In this document: in pieces, positions 36,533 to 48,941 of the stretch
Layout of the letters: each line of letters begins with the position of its first letter
Position numbering within the stretch: position 1 is the stretch's first letter
Source: Pochonia chlamydosporia 170
Lineage: Eukaryota; Ascomycota; Sordariomycetes; Hypocreales; Clavicipitaceae
Direction: 5' to 3'
Assembly: GCF_001653235.2 (NCBI RefSeq)
Contig: NC_035792.1
Location: 124,001 to 188,000 of the forward strand
Length of the DNA: 64,000 nucleotides
Made by a program: the position numbers and the translations under genes
Notes under the pieces: model-generated
What the model saw: only the letters and a program-made list of their open reading frames with translations
Told to the model about the DNA's origin: nothing
The model's database searches: none

Positions 36533-38343
36533 ATGGCCCAGCATCACCAGAACACCGACGAGAAAAGCTTGTCTTCAACGACAATGAAGCCTGACGACCA
36601 TGGCCAGCGACGAACACGCCGCTCTTCCCAAACGAGCAACACAGACATCGGCGACGAGGAACATCAAGCAGGCTGTGTTGCCGATTGCGGCTCTGACAAA
36701 CCCTCCCAACCTGAGTCCAGCGTTCGTGTTCCGACAATCATTCGTAGGCTGTTGCGCGCCGGAAGGGTCGAAGAAAATGGCATCCGACCTCTGGCTGTAG
36801 AGGAACGAAAAGAGAAGCGATTTTTCAACATTTTCACAATTTGGTTTTCCATCAACTCCAACATCCTTGGGTATGTTGACCCCGGGCTCGATTTCGATGT
36901 CAAAAGTCAATACAGTCACTGACGTAACCTTCTCGGATAGCATAACGTTTGGAATGCTCGGGCCACTCGCGTACAACTTGAGCTTGCGCGATTCCGCCCT
37001 CGTAATCCTCTTCTTCAATCTGCTTGCAACCTGCGCAGCAGGTGTTCTCGCCACTTTTGGTCCCAAGACTGGGATGAGGCAAATGATACATGCTCGGTAT
37101 AGTTTTGGGTGAGTTTCTTCCCTCAGCATCGGGCCGCTTTGTTGGCGTGGATGGCGGGTGGCTAATATAGGTATCGTGTGCAGCCGGTATCTCGTCTCTG
37201 TTCCTGTTCTGCTGAACCTGGCGACACTGACAGGATTCAACTCCATCATATGCGTAGTTGGCGGGCAGTGCCTCTCAGCGATATCATCGGGAAGCATAAC
37301 GCCGAATACAGGCATCGTTGTGATTGCCGTGCTGTCTTTGATTGTCTCCTTTGCCGGTTTCAAAGTTTTGCACATTTTTGAAACCTACTCCTTTATTCCA
37401 GCTCTCATCAGTATCATCATTGCCGCTGGTGTAGGTGGGAGCGGGCTCAAAAAGCAGAGTGAGCCTGCTACACCCGCAACAGCTGCTGACGTTTTGACCT
37501 TTGGTATGATCATTGCCGGATATCAAATTCCCTGGGCTGCCATTGCCAGCGACTTGACAACCTATTTCGATCCCAAGGTCCCATCGTACGTTGTTCCTAA
37601 TCGTTTTTTCGAATGTATGAAAATGCTCTTGCTAACGACGGCAATACAGATGGCGAGTCTTCCACTACACATATTGGGGGCTTCTCGTTCCCACCGTGCT
37701 GCTCATGACTCTTGGTGCAGCGATTGCAGGAGCGTTACCCAACAACCCGACTTGGGAAGAAGGTAACGAGGCTTACGGCGTCGGGGGAGTGCTGGCAGCC
37801 ATGCTAAGCAGCGCCGGCGGCTTTGGCAAGTTTGTAGTGGTACTACAGACGTTGTCTCTTCTGGGCAATACCTGTGGCAGTTTTTATGCCATCACACTCA
37901 ACTTTCAGGCTCTCGTCCCGATCCTCTTTAAGGTGCCCAGATATGTGTTTGCTGTGGTCATTACAGCAACCATTATCCCCGTGGCTATTTTTGCGTATCG
38001 CGACTTCTATGCCAGCCTCAATAATTTCATGTCGATGATTTCGTATTGGTCGGCGGCGTTTGTCGGCATCATCATAGCAGATCATGTTGTCATCCGACGA
38101 TGTCGATTCGATACATACAACCAAGCCCTATGGGACCAGGGGAGCAAGTTGCCGCTTGGTGTGGCAGCCCTTGCTAGCGGTGTAATCGCTTTTGGTCTGG
38201 TTGTTCCTTGTATGAAGGAGGAATGGTATGTAGGTCCAATCGCGGAAAAGGCGGGGGACATTGGCTTCGAGGTCGCATTCGCATTGAGTGCGATAGCCTA
38301 TGTACCACTGCGAATTCTGGAGAAACGGTTCACCGGGCGGTAG
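36533..38343 (+). CDS. NCS1-family purine/cytosine permease
   Basis: Four exons (36533-36870, 36941-37108, 37184-37585, 37650-38343) join in phase to 533 residues, normal for fungal Fcy-type nucleobase:cation symporters. After a ~90-residue polar N-terminal tail comes RVEENGIRPLAVEERKEKRFFNIFTIWFSINSNILGITFGMLGP, the family signature before and in TM1. Further marks are GPKTGMRQMIHARYSFGRY, the TM6 region FGMIIAGYQIPWAAIASDLTTYF and the conserved SWRVFHYTYWGL after it, then about six further hydrophobic segments ending VPLRILEKRF. It should import cytosine, purines or related bases with protons across the plasma membrane. Specificity cannot be read directly, though overall it resembles the Fcy2/FcyB group rather than Fur-type carriers. 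Confidence 0.92.
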
Positions 38344-41300
38344 TCCATATAGTGTAGAAGAGTCGTAAAAAAAAGGGTTTCTGATTGAGGTTCTCGCCAG
38401 CATGGCGGGCGATGAATCCGCTTAGGTCCGGCGTTGGATGCATGGACTGGTGGTTAGCATCTGGATATCATTTTCGTAACAAATATAAATAGGCATATGA
38501 ATATAGACAAAAGTTGGAGGAGCGAAATTCACGTAACGAGAACGCATCAAAGATTGTTCAGTGAACCTGAGAGGGGGCAGAAGGTTGAAATACCAGACCA
38601 CTTGCGGAGCTCTCTTCACATCGTCACATCAATTTGCCTGCCGGATGGCTTTGTTGGTGGTCCACGCCGAATTTACCCACCCGTTTTGTAGCTAGAGGCG
38701 GGGGCTTCACAGCCTAATGCGCCATTCCAGTTGGTTGTCAGGCTCGCGTGGGTATCAGGTCGATGCGGCACATTGGAGAGTGGCCAGGTTGTGCTTTGTC
38801 TGTGCGGTGGATGGTGATGTGATTGGCGGCCAGGTGGTGGTCTTGGTGGGTTTACTGTCTGTCTCGTCCCTTCAAATGCTGAGAGTTGCCTGCCGGCAGG
38901 CAACTGGAGGCGCCCAGCCCACATGCTTGCAGGAATGTGATGCGAAAGAGGGACTAAGAAGTGCCAAAAGCTGTGGAAGACCCAGATGGGTATTGGCCGA
39001 TGCGTCTCGGGAAGTCGGTTTGGCGAGAACAAGGTGAAATGGGCTGGCTGTTCCATGCGTGGTGTTGATGATCAAGTGAAGCTGTAATGCATGCTGTGGT
39101 CAGGGAGCTGCAAGAGCAGGAAGCTGAACAGACATCACATTTCAGCAGCCAATGCAGTTGCGAGGTGAAAACGATGTTGCAGATCGTGGGGTCAAAATAT
39201 GTGATTATTCCTCGCTTTTGCTGATACGAGTCTTGCGAGACGTCGAATGGTTTTTCGGTGAAGTGCGGCAAAATGTGTTTAATGTTGGGGAGTAGGCAGG
39301 AGCCTTCCTTGGTGAGGTCTGGTGTGTGGTTTTCGTGAGGGGCTCTTTCCAGTTTCAACTTCCTTGCTTCCCAGAAGGCCGCCACTGAGTGTGCTGGTGT
39401 TGTTGGACATGCCCCAGATATTGCACAACGCGTCTCATGTCAATTGCAATAGTTGTATTAGGAATCGCCATTTTACGACTATGCTACAATACTTTCCTTT
39501 TGCCGCCTGCGAGTTGCCCACATGCTGCAACAAGGGAAATTGTTTCAGAACACTAAAAGTTTAGGGTAGTCCGAAATTACGACGCGCTAAGCTGCTCACA
39601 ACAAACACAACCGAAATGGCTATCTTGGCTATTCAAACTTTGTCAAGATCATTGGTGCAGGAAAGACGTTGAATAATATAACATGGCAAAGCACATACCG
39701 AAGTAACTCTATATCATGAAATGAAAGCAAATGTATTCACTCACCTTTGTTTAATTTTGGTCATGACGACTAGTGACAATCAGACGATCTTCAATATGAG
39801 CCCACCCTACTGGATTCACTTTATGCAACCGCGTGGACAGAAGAGCATGTTGTTGATATAATTTCTTTTCTCGTAAGGCACTGCGAAACTATTTGGGACG
39901 ACACCAAGGCTTACCCCGTCTTCAGAAACGTCCAAGGATTCAATTAGGATGCCTGGAAGCTGTGGACGATGGCCTGATATTAAATGCAAGTATTGTCAAC
40001 CATAAGTGCATGCTATTATCTCGCCAAAGCCACTTCTTTCCCAAATAGTGACGATTTAAGTCCTCCCGTAGCTAGACAGACACACAGACAGATAGTAGGG
40101 CTGGTTCCCATGCCGAAGTTGGACTCGGCTCATGAATGGGGAAATATTTATGTGACTTTGATTTGAAAGAATAATAACTGCGCCGCGGCGGCAATTCTTC
40201 TGGGCCAAAAGAGGAAAAAGAAAACAAAACCAAAACACTCACACTCAAAAGCTCACTTCCAAACTTGCCACAGAAGTTCCAGAGCGTGGATTCAGAATGG
40301 CGAAGACAGATATGTACCGCAGAGCCAACATTGGCAGACAGTATCCTATCATAGATTGGAAGTAACAAACTCAATAAAAGATTTGGTGGTCTTATAAAGG
40401 CGGACGGTTTGGATAAGCGGGAGGATCAGAAAGCTTCATGTTTTGAACTTGGAGCTTTGGGTCACCATGTAATGCACTCTGTAGTACCTCATGGGACGTG
40501 GTAAGTGTTCACGTTTGCTAGCCGTGTGCTTGTGGAGAGGCAAAGGGCCAAGATCGGAAACTTCTGACGGTGGTCACGGTTTGCACAGGCCAAAGCTCAA
40601 CGGAAGAATAACACACCGATAGGGTTATCTACTGACGTTAGTAATCATCGCGTGTTTTCGGTTTCTGTTGTGCAGCGGCCCATTATATGGTGCAATCATC
40701 GATGGCAAATGGAAATACAACAGAACTCGATGTGGGCATCGCCAGGTATACCCTTTGGAACGCAGAGTATTGGATTTTGGGCCAGAGTCCCGTGGTAATG
40801 ACATGAAGTCTGACACGATCCTCGATCTGATACCTCCACGGACACCTTTTGAATTCGTTCGGGGAGTTTACCCCTTCAGGGAGTGTCGTTAATGTTGATA
40901 GGCGCAACAATACCCTCGATCAGCCGTTCCCACCGCAGGGTCTGTGAAACCATTTTCATGCACGTCGGTCGGATAAAGTCAAAGGACGCGTACCACATGG
41001 AGACCAAATTGTTTCCTAAACATGTTCATCCTCGAATGACGAGCGTTTTCGGTAGCTGCCGGTTGCATCTCCGGCCGATCTGTCAGAATAAGCCAGTCAG
41101 ACGAGCAGGAATGACAAGGTTGTGATGGAGGTTTGCGTGTTTGAGTACGTAGGCCCTTGTCAAATAGCTCGAGCCCATCCCCACAAATAGCCTTGTTCAA
41201 ACTGACCGTTACATATGATTGGCTGAGCTGGCTCGTTTTAGGCATGGAGTGCAACGTCTCTGGATGGAGGCTTTTCTGGAATGACAATCTTAACGCAGCC

Positions 41301-43230
41301 CTAAAAAAGATCCCTGAAGAAAGTGAATGCCTCGGTGCATACCGACTCAGCGGGAAATGTGAAGCAATGTGTTTCGAAATGCCAAGCACTCCATGTCATG
41401 GGTTTGGTACCTGTGCTGGGACAATAAGCTTCCTGGTGGCGTTTCGGACGACTAGGTGTTGTCCCTGCCAAACCTATGGCTTTGTAATAACGGGTCAGTC
41501 TGGCAGGGCTTATGGCAACAAAAAGGAGCTGAGTTCAAGCCAGCAGTGACTATTGATGTCATCTCTTCGTGAAGTTCGGGAGGTTTCCATATGGCAATGG
41601 CCAAGATGGCCGTTCCCTGACTAGCTGTCTCCACCACCATCGTGTTCCCAATAGGTCGGTTTCGCGTAATGCATCGTGAATGACTGCCTTGGGAGGCATC
41701 GATCGTTTGAGCAGCGTGCAAATCACCGCTAGAGGCAAGCCGTTTATGCATGTGGCTCAGGGGGGGTGTATATTAGAACATCGTATTCTTCAATGTGTTG
41801 CTAATTCTGGGGAAAGCAAGAGGTAAATGAACACAACCTGTGAATAGAACCGGATGCCTTCATGGCTGGTATTGGCGACACTTACCGTGGCCGAGATAAG
41901 TCTAGCGCAGACAAAACAGATGGCGCACAGTATCAGAAAACGGACTCTGAATAGATGTATAAGCGTCCATTTCACTGCCACTAGGGGCAAAAGCTATGCT
42001 GATTCTGATTCCAGTTGTGGCCAACTACTTAGGCGGATAATGTGGGCAACAAAGGGAACTCTTCGGTAAGGCGCCGCTGTAGCTTCTGCTCTTTGATGGC
42101 ATCAACTAGCTGTCAAAGCACAATGTGCATATTTGGCTTCTATGGCTTGTCGAGCATGTGCAAAAGTACGTGGTTGTAATTGTTGGTTGCACCAGAAGTG
42201 AAAACATTGGAGCGCAACGCGAACAATGCTGGGCCATAATGCTTGACAGCAACTTTCTGTATTGCATCAAAATGGGTAGCAGCGCTGCAGCACCACTAAC
42301 ATTGGCCATGCCCACTCTCGTCCAATTTACACGAGCTAGGTCCAACTCGCTACCAAAGCGTTCTTCAGTCTAATGGGGTTTGTCCAGGCCAGTTGAGTCT
42401 AAATGTGGAATCGTGGCGTTGGTTTGATGGGACAGTCGAATGTTGGAACTTTGGGGGTGGGGGGCTGAGCATCGGGCATGATGAGCTTGAGATTGTCAGC
42501 ATGAAATGAAACAAGTCACTCACACACGGGGGGGAGGGAGATCGGAGATAAGGGGAGACGGCAAAATTGCCAAGATTGAATGCACTGAGAAAGAGAAAGC
42601 CATGCGGGGAGCTGATTCCAGCGAGATGGCCGCTGAATGTACGGACAGGAGTCAAAGACATCGAATTGATGGAGTTGGCTTTGGACACGGAAAAAATGGA
42701 ACTTGGAGAAATGGGTGATGTTGGGTGGCATGCATGAGAGGGAAGGAGCGACCAACGACCAGACCCATCTTCTGTCTGGTGTCACGGCTCTGACGAAATG
42801 ACACTGTGCGAACAAAATGCACAGCCCACTTCCACTTCTCACCACCAATTTCACATCAAAAATAGGCCAGCCTTACGGCCAATCCGTCGGCCGACCTCCA
42901 ACAACTTGACAACTCTCTTCGTCTGGATCGCCTTCACCCTGCCCCTGCTCATCCTCCTCTGTGGATCCTCCCATATCAAACGTCAAGCTTAAAAGGGTCC
43001 CCTTGCTCCTCTGGCATCTCGACTTCTTCTCTTCTACACACCCCCCTTCACATTTTGAGTGCCAAGCGCCTCATCGGTTATTCTACCAGATCTCCTTCTG
43101 AGCCACACTCTCTTCCCTTTGCGCCGCTTCTTCTCGCGTGCGCATTTTCTGTTACAGAAACACCAACTACAAGAACCAAACCGTCCCCCGCCTCTCCGGG
43201 GTTCTAGGAGAGGTCTCCTAGCGTGAGCTC
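38344..43230. other. 4.9 kb intergenic before the bZIP gene
   Basis: No protein gene is supported; ORFs up to 143 codons (38954-39385 minus, 40979-41389 minus, 41157-41549 plus) lack domains and overlap in antisense. The last ~500 bp look like a promoter and long leader. CCAGAC/GTCTGG words occur at 42740-42785, followed by a CT-rich stretch from about 42990 to 43200 that contains no ATG. Confidence 0.5.
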
Positions 43231-43326
43231 ATGGACGCCTCAGCCGCCACCGTCACCGCAGCTTGCCGACAGACCGTTGGTTTCTTCAAGCCGCAGCAGC
43301 GAAAGGTGCCTGAGCCTCCTTGGTAG
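43231..43326 (+). other. 31-codon ORF at the first AUG, out of frame with the bZIP ORF
   Basis: The CT-rich leader from about 42990 has no ATG until 43231. That ATG opens 31 codons (Ala/Thr then Gln/Pro-rich) ending at TAG 43324-43326. It overlaps the bZIP reading frame but is shifted. It may be a regulatory upstream ORF, as in GCN4/cpc-1 leaders, or the first exon if a 52-nt intron 43306-43357 is removed. Confidence 0.45.
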
Positions 43327-44469
43327 TCATCAAGATCCGTGGTGGTCCCCGACTGAGCTCCATTATCACCGTCATCATCTTGACGTTGGTGATCTCAATA
43401 TACCTGCTGCTGCTTCGACGTCCTGCCTCTCCAACAACCTCTCTAACACCCTCTCTACATCCGACTACTCTCCCTCTTCCAACTCTCCATCCTGGCCATT
43501 ACCCCTTGAAGAATTCTTGGTGCTTGATCAATTTCAGAACCAGTTTCCTGTTCGGCTACCTGTTTCTACAGCGTCGGCCTCTCCAGAAGAATTGGCTCTT
43601 GATCTTTCTCCTTCACTTCTTCAGCAAGATCAACAAGAGCAACTGTATCAAGAGCTCTTGCAGTACCACTGCCAAGGACTCTTGAACCCGTCTTCTTCGT
43701 CGTCTTCCGTCACCCCGGCCCTCTCTTCTCTTGACGACCCGGACATGACCTACCTGAGTCTGTTTGGGGGCGTCGGCAATGAACATGGCTTGGACCAGAA
43801 TGGTGAGTCTATACTCCATGTGCATACACAAGCGTTGCATCTGCATTCATATTATATCATGTACATTTACCATTCGGAAACGTATACCGGCTAACAAAGT
43901 CAACAGATGTCTCACATCACCGTCATCATTCACACAACCCCAACCATGATATCTTTGCTCAAGACAATAATGGCTTCTTGAGCTCTAGCCTCCACTCTCT
44001 GCCACACTCCCACCACGACACCCTCTCTTTGCAGGACCCTCCAACATCAGCAGTTTCTCATGAACGGACCACCGCCAACCACATCAATCACACCTTCTTC
44101 GACACCTCATCAGCACCATCAGCGTCTTCAATATCAACAACAACGACACCCGCTTCCGCATTGCATGTTCCACCACGACCTAAACCACACGGTTCTCCCG
44201 CCAGTAGCGGCAGTGCAAGCTCAAAACGCAAGTACACTGCATCTCCCCCTCCGGATCTGGATCCGGAGAGCGAAGAGGCCCAGGTGGCTATGAAACGCCA
44301 GCGCAACACCATGGCTGCGCGCAAGTACCGCCAGAAAAGGCTGGATCGAATCTCCGATTTGGAAAGCGCACTAGGAAATGTTACTAGTGAAAGAGACGAG
44401 CTCAAGCTGCAGCTTGCTCGCCGAGAAGCCGAGGTTGAGGCTCTTCGGGAAATGCTCTCAAGGAAGTGA
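43231..44469 (+). CDS. C-terminal bZIP transcription factor, GCN4/CPC1- or IDI-4-like; start unresolved
   Basis: The sure parts are an open frame up to 43802 and, after an intron (43803-43906, GTGAGT donor), 43907-44469. The C-terminus is a bZIP: basic region MKRQRNTMAARKYRQKR, then a zipper with heptad leucines (DLESALGNVTSERDELKLQL, VEALREML), ending five residues later, as in Gcn4-type factors. The upstream part has an acidic/hydrophobic stretch (LEEFLVLDQFQ, LALDLSPSLLQQ), likely an activation region, and many Ser/His runs. The frame has no ATG before 43745 and an in-frame TAG at 43206. Either translation starts at 43745 (about 206 residues) or a weak 52-nt intron 43306-43357 joins it to the ATG at 43231 (about 360 residues). 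It should bind DNA as a nuclear dimer; the YRQKR basic region differs from the SRERK of classical CPC1. Confidence 0.7.
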
Positions 44470-47400
44470 GGATGTACATGACGTCTGTTGATACCTGGCG
44501 CTGAGGCGAACTTTTTATGACTGGTGAAAGGTGAAAGAAAGTGAAAGGATTTAAAGGTAAAGATACCATTGAGGAATTATTTTCCTCCAGTCACCACGAC
44601 AACATGTTTTCGTTCAAGAAATACCTGTCTGTGATTAGCAAGAACCCATTAGCAAAATAAATTTTGACATTGTTGCATTGCTAAAGTTGATGTAAACTTT
44701 GGTTGTATTGTAGCCAGGTGTTTTGTGAATGCTTGAGGAGATACTGCTCAGACGATGTCGTTCTCTTCCTTTTGATAATAGATTGATATTCATTGATTAA
44801 TCATCAAATTCCGTTTCTGTCATCACTGCATTGCTCAAGTGGTGTATTTTCACGTGTAGCAGGGGGATACCCGTTGTAGATGCTTGGCTGTGTGTAGGAC
44901 CGAGTTGGTACGGTTGGGATATCACTTACACCTCAATTTGGTGTTGTGATAAACAATCACCATGATCAGTTGGTAAGACAGGTTGAACTCTTCATGTGCA
45001 GCAAGATTCCTTTAAATGGCGATTTATTTTATAATGGTAAGCGATCCTTCGTACCAGACATATTCAAACAACCCCTTTATCCACCATCCTGCAAGCATCA
45101 ACGATATTCAGAAACCACTATCCGGCTTCATCTCAACGACGCTTACAAATCTAGTACGTCTATTCCGAGATCTCCGTTATCCTGGAGCATTTCCATCACG
45201 AATAGCATGGTTCCTGGCTGACTTGTACTGATTGAGTATGAATCATTCTGATTTTGCCGGCAGTCTTGGGAATCGGATCTAAGTGACTGCCTGAGGTTGG
45301 ACGATGCCAAGAGTGTATTTATATTATCAGCACGGTGTTAGTTCTTCTAGAGTTTTCTGTTTAATTGTATTATTAACATTTCTTTTCATAGCGATATCTG
45401 TTGATGTTTGGACTTTTGGAATCTTTATGGAAGTCACTTGGGTCACAGGCGTTACTCATTGAATAATGAGCTCAAGCCATCCATACGGCAAATAAAAGAA
45501 AAATCATCCTCACTGGAAAACTCATTTTCACTTATGCCTTGTCACAATACTCCTTCTATCATATCAAACGCTTGCATCACCACCAACAAGCAACTTGACT
45601 CCATGTCCGGCCAGAGCATTACTGTGCGACGCACTGTTCTCGTCAAACACGACAGGGATCTTTCTTCCTAATCGGGCCAAGAGTCAGTATGACTCATTTT
45701 TGCTCACATTTTGTCAGACGGCAAAAGGCGGGGCGTTGCATCACTGGAGTCATCTTTTGTGGGCCAATCACCAATTGGCCAATTGTTGAGTTTCTGTGAA
45801 GTTTGTTTCTCATCTCTGAGGCGCCAGATGTTGCTTGATTGGGTTGAGGGTTGCTTAATGTTGGATGATGGATGATTGGAGTGAATGATATTTTACTTTG
45901 AGATTCACCTTAGGCTGCTCATGCGATATTTTCGAGGATGCAACTGCACAATGAACCTGGTTGTCCGTCTTGTTGAACTGCCATTCTTGTTTCAGAAAGG
46001 CTGTCAGACGAGGAAGCCTGGTGGTGGTGGACAGCCCGAAAGATCATGATTTGCGATCGCGGCGACGGTATGTACGGCGCAAGTTGGTATGATAGTGGGA
46101 ATCAATATAGCATATACCCATGATTGCAAAGATGGTAGCGTATACTTGGCCTTATATGTAAAATCCTTGCTTACACCATTTCAATGCCTACAAGCTCATG
46201 GTGAAGCTCACCCAAGTCAGGAAGACGGGCAATCAATTGATCGTCTCGGCAATCGCTTTAGACTTACAACTCGTGTGGGTTTGTCTACCTATTAGCAATT
46301 GTGTCACTGCGTGGAATGGTGCTAATTCCCGCCACCACGCAGAGCTTGGATCTTTATTGTTGCATGGAAATTCGCGAGAAGATGCTAATCGCTATTGTAA
46401 TAAGAGGACATTCTCTGTTTCTTGTGGCCAATATGCCATGAAAGGACTTAGACACGATGCATTCTCTTTGTTCCAGCCTCAGGGAAAGTCATAGTAGTAG
46501 GCAATGGGAAAGAGCTGAAGCGGCTAGGAAACCCGCTCTCCCAGAGCCAAACAAAAAGCTACATCAAAGTTATTAGACGTTGTTAGTCAATCTTTGAGAG
46601 TCAATGTTTCAGAAACTACTTGTCGTCGTACGGTCTGGAAGCAAAGAGGTTTGCGCTCCGCCAAGCACTCCCCATGACTAATGCATACTTGTACATCACA
46701 CGATAGGAAGCCGAATACTTTTCCCTCTCACTATGGTCAATCCACGAATGTCAATACTTGCTTTAGCGTCCGTCCATGCGTTGAGTAAATGACAAGCAAG
46801 CCTCATCGAACTTGGAAGGCTTCATCCAAATTGGAGAGATGGGCACGAATGGTCAGCTTCTGGACATGACAAGCAGAGAGTATGTATGTGTGTATTGCCT
46901 AAAGTTGTCTTGGTTATATGGGTCCCTACCGCCGGCCTTGAAGCCCAGATTCAAACCCCTCTATTAATTTCGAGCTACTTTAGTAACTCCCACTTATCGG
47001 CCACATCCTCAGTAACTCACCATGCAAAGTGTGGTTGAAGGTATACGACGCACTGCAGAGTCAAAGATCCGTGTCTTCCTATATCGACATATTTCGTTAG
47101 CTAGCACATCGATCCCTTTGAAGCATTTCAGCGAAATTGACAAGCAAAAAAACGGGCCCTAAGGGGTACTAGGTATGACCACTCCACGTTGACGGAGCTG
47201 CTGAGTAGGTGTTGGTCTCTTTCATAACCAGAAACAACAGCCGCTTAACAGACGGTCGTAAGTGTCAACACCAGCTGAAAAAAAGTTGACTCCTGACTTC
47301 CTCAAGGCTGATGGCAGCCTGTAACAGGATTGGCGGAGATTACAAGCGATTCACATCACAACAGTCTAATTCTGGAACATGGCCAATAAGAAGAAATGTG

Positions 47401-48071
47401 CTGATGGAGGGGTGAATTGTTGAATCCCTCAGCCGTCTTCAGCTTATGCACTCTAACACGCCGTATGCCGTATCAGTACCGCAAATACGATGGTTGCCTT
47501 TTCCCCGAAAGCCATGCTGTTTTTTTGCCGCAAATAGGTTGGACTGTCAGCCACTAATTCAAGAGCCGCAAATTTGGCACAACGTCGTATATGCTTACCT
47601 TTACGTATACTAATTTAAACCAGAGTGCGGCCTTTATGAGTTCAACTCCTATTTCCGCCGCTCCACAGGTTCGCATATCTAGCCAAGTTCGGCCATGTTG
47701 TCGCTTCGCCCCAGCGTTGTAAGGCAGGCGGATAAGACGTCCCATAGTCTGGCCATCAAGCTGAAGTGATTGCACCACTTTACACATCCTCTTCGGTTCA
47801 GGACTTTCGGTGTAGCCATACAAGGCTCCGTGGCTTGTTTGGGATGGAAGAGCTGTTCACAGCCCTATGAGTCTGACCTAGCCTTGAATAGACTCAGCTG
47901 AATGTAACCACTCAAATATTGTGACCCTAATGAGGCTCAAGCAAGCCATATATATAATACACCCTTTCTTGGCACAATCCAACCTCCTAGTACACTTCTA
48001 AGACAATCTCCTTTTTTCTGCTTCATTCTATGTCAGAAGAAACGGTCTCCGTGTAGACCAGCAGAACTAAG
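44470..48071. other. 3.6 kb intergenic after the bZIP gene
   Basis: No gene supported. ORFs of 87-98 codons (45408-45671, 46198-46494) and a minus ORF of 89 codons (47554-47823) lack recognisable content and have ordinary intergenic composition. The right end is the promoter of the wall-protein gene, with a TATATATAA-type TATA box near 47950. Confidence 0.5.
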
Positions 48072-48590
48072 ATGCAACTTATTCTTCTTCTCACCTTACT
48101 TGCCATACGCGTAGTCGCAGACACAAGAGCCAAAGATGTCAGTCTGCACGCTAGCCCACTATCGGGATTACAGTCTCGCGATCTGAGCAGCCTCCAGAAC
48201 TTCGACCTCGCTCCACGCTCAAACTGCGATGCCACAGAGAAGGCATGCCACAATGGCTGTATTCCGATTTTGTCCAATTGCTGTCCTGGCAGAGGGTATT
48301 GCAAATCTACCGAAAAATGCGACGGTGACGGCTGTTGCCCCCTTTTTGAGACTTGCTCTGGGGTTGTAGGCGGCTGCAACTCTAACCAAGAGAAGTGTGG
48401 TACTGGCTGCATGGTGAAGGGAGGTGATTGTTGCAGTGACGGACGGTATTGTGATCCTGGGGACTCGTGTACCGGGGATGGCAAATGCCGTCTCAACAGT
48501 CGGTCCGATGCTGCGTTGAAGGGATCGCCTGCAGGGTTGGAGATTTCCATGTTGGCTGGTGTTGCGGCCCTGGCTGTCGCACTTGGATAG
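48072..48590 (+). CDS. Cys-rich secreted protein, probably GPI-anchored
   Basis: A single exon of 172 codons. A signal peptide (MQLILLLTLLAIRVVA) is followed by a polar linker and 18 cysteines arranged as two copies of one module: C-x6-C-x3-C-x6-CC-x5-C-x5-C-x4/5-C, at about residues 52-90 and 102-140. The CCPGRGYC and CCSDGRYC cores correspond. A loop with Cys joins the modules. The C-terminus is a small-residue segment then a hydrophobic tail (GLEISMLAGVAALAVALG), a GPI-attachment signal. Such proteins sit on the fungal plasma membrane or wall; the even Cys number fits full disulfide pairing. Function is unknown. A 196-codon antisense frame across the gene is a shadow. Confidence 0.85.
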   Translation: MQLILLLTLLAIRVVADTRAKDVSLHASPLSGLQSRDLSSLQNFDLAPRSNCDATEKACHNGCIPILSNCCPGRGYCKSTEKCDGDGCCPLFETCSGVVGGCNSNQEKCGTGCMVKGGDCCSDGRYCDPGDSCTGDGKCRLNSRSDAALKGSPAGLEISMLAGVAALAVALG

Positions 48591-48941
48591 AATGGTATGG
48601 AATATGACGGCATGGTCTGGTCGAAAATTGAGTGTGTACGTAGACTTACTTCCCGTCGTTAATTCAACTTCTTACTACATCTTGTACACTTTGGCGAAAC
48701 AGGAATAGTGGTACTACCACATATTCGTAACTGCTTAGAGCACATCCGAGAGAGAGAGCGATGAATCGAAAGCTTCAACAGTTCTATTGCGCGGAAACTT
48801 AGGGCTCAACCTTGAATTTAAACTCTATATACTCTTGACAAGTCATTGGGTGACCAATGCTCATGTTTTGAATTGCTTATAACTTCTCCTGATACATTCC
48901 TCTTGTTCCATACAGTCTATCAGTTCATCCCGGAACAGGAA
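48591..48941. other. short convergent 3' region
   Basis: This lies between the 3' ends of the wall protein and the MFS transporter; AT-rich, no gene seen. Confidence 0.6.

Noticed and set aside
48023..48613. 196-codon ORF antisense to the Cys-rich wall protein
   Set aside because: The plus strand has a signal peptide, ordered cysteines and a GPI tail; the antisense frame has no features.
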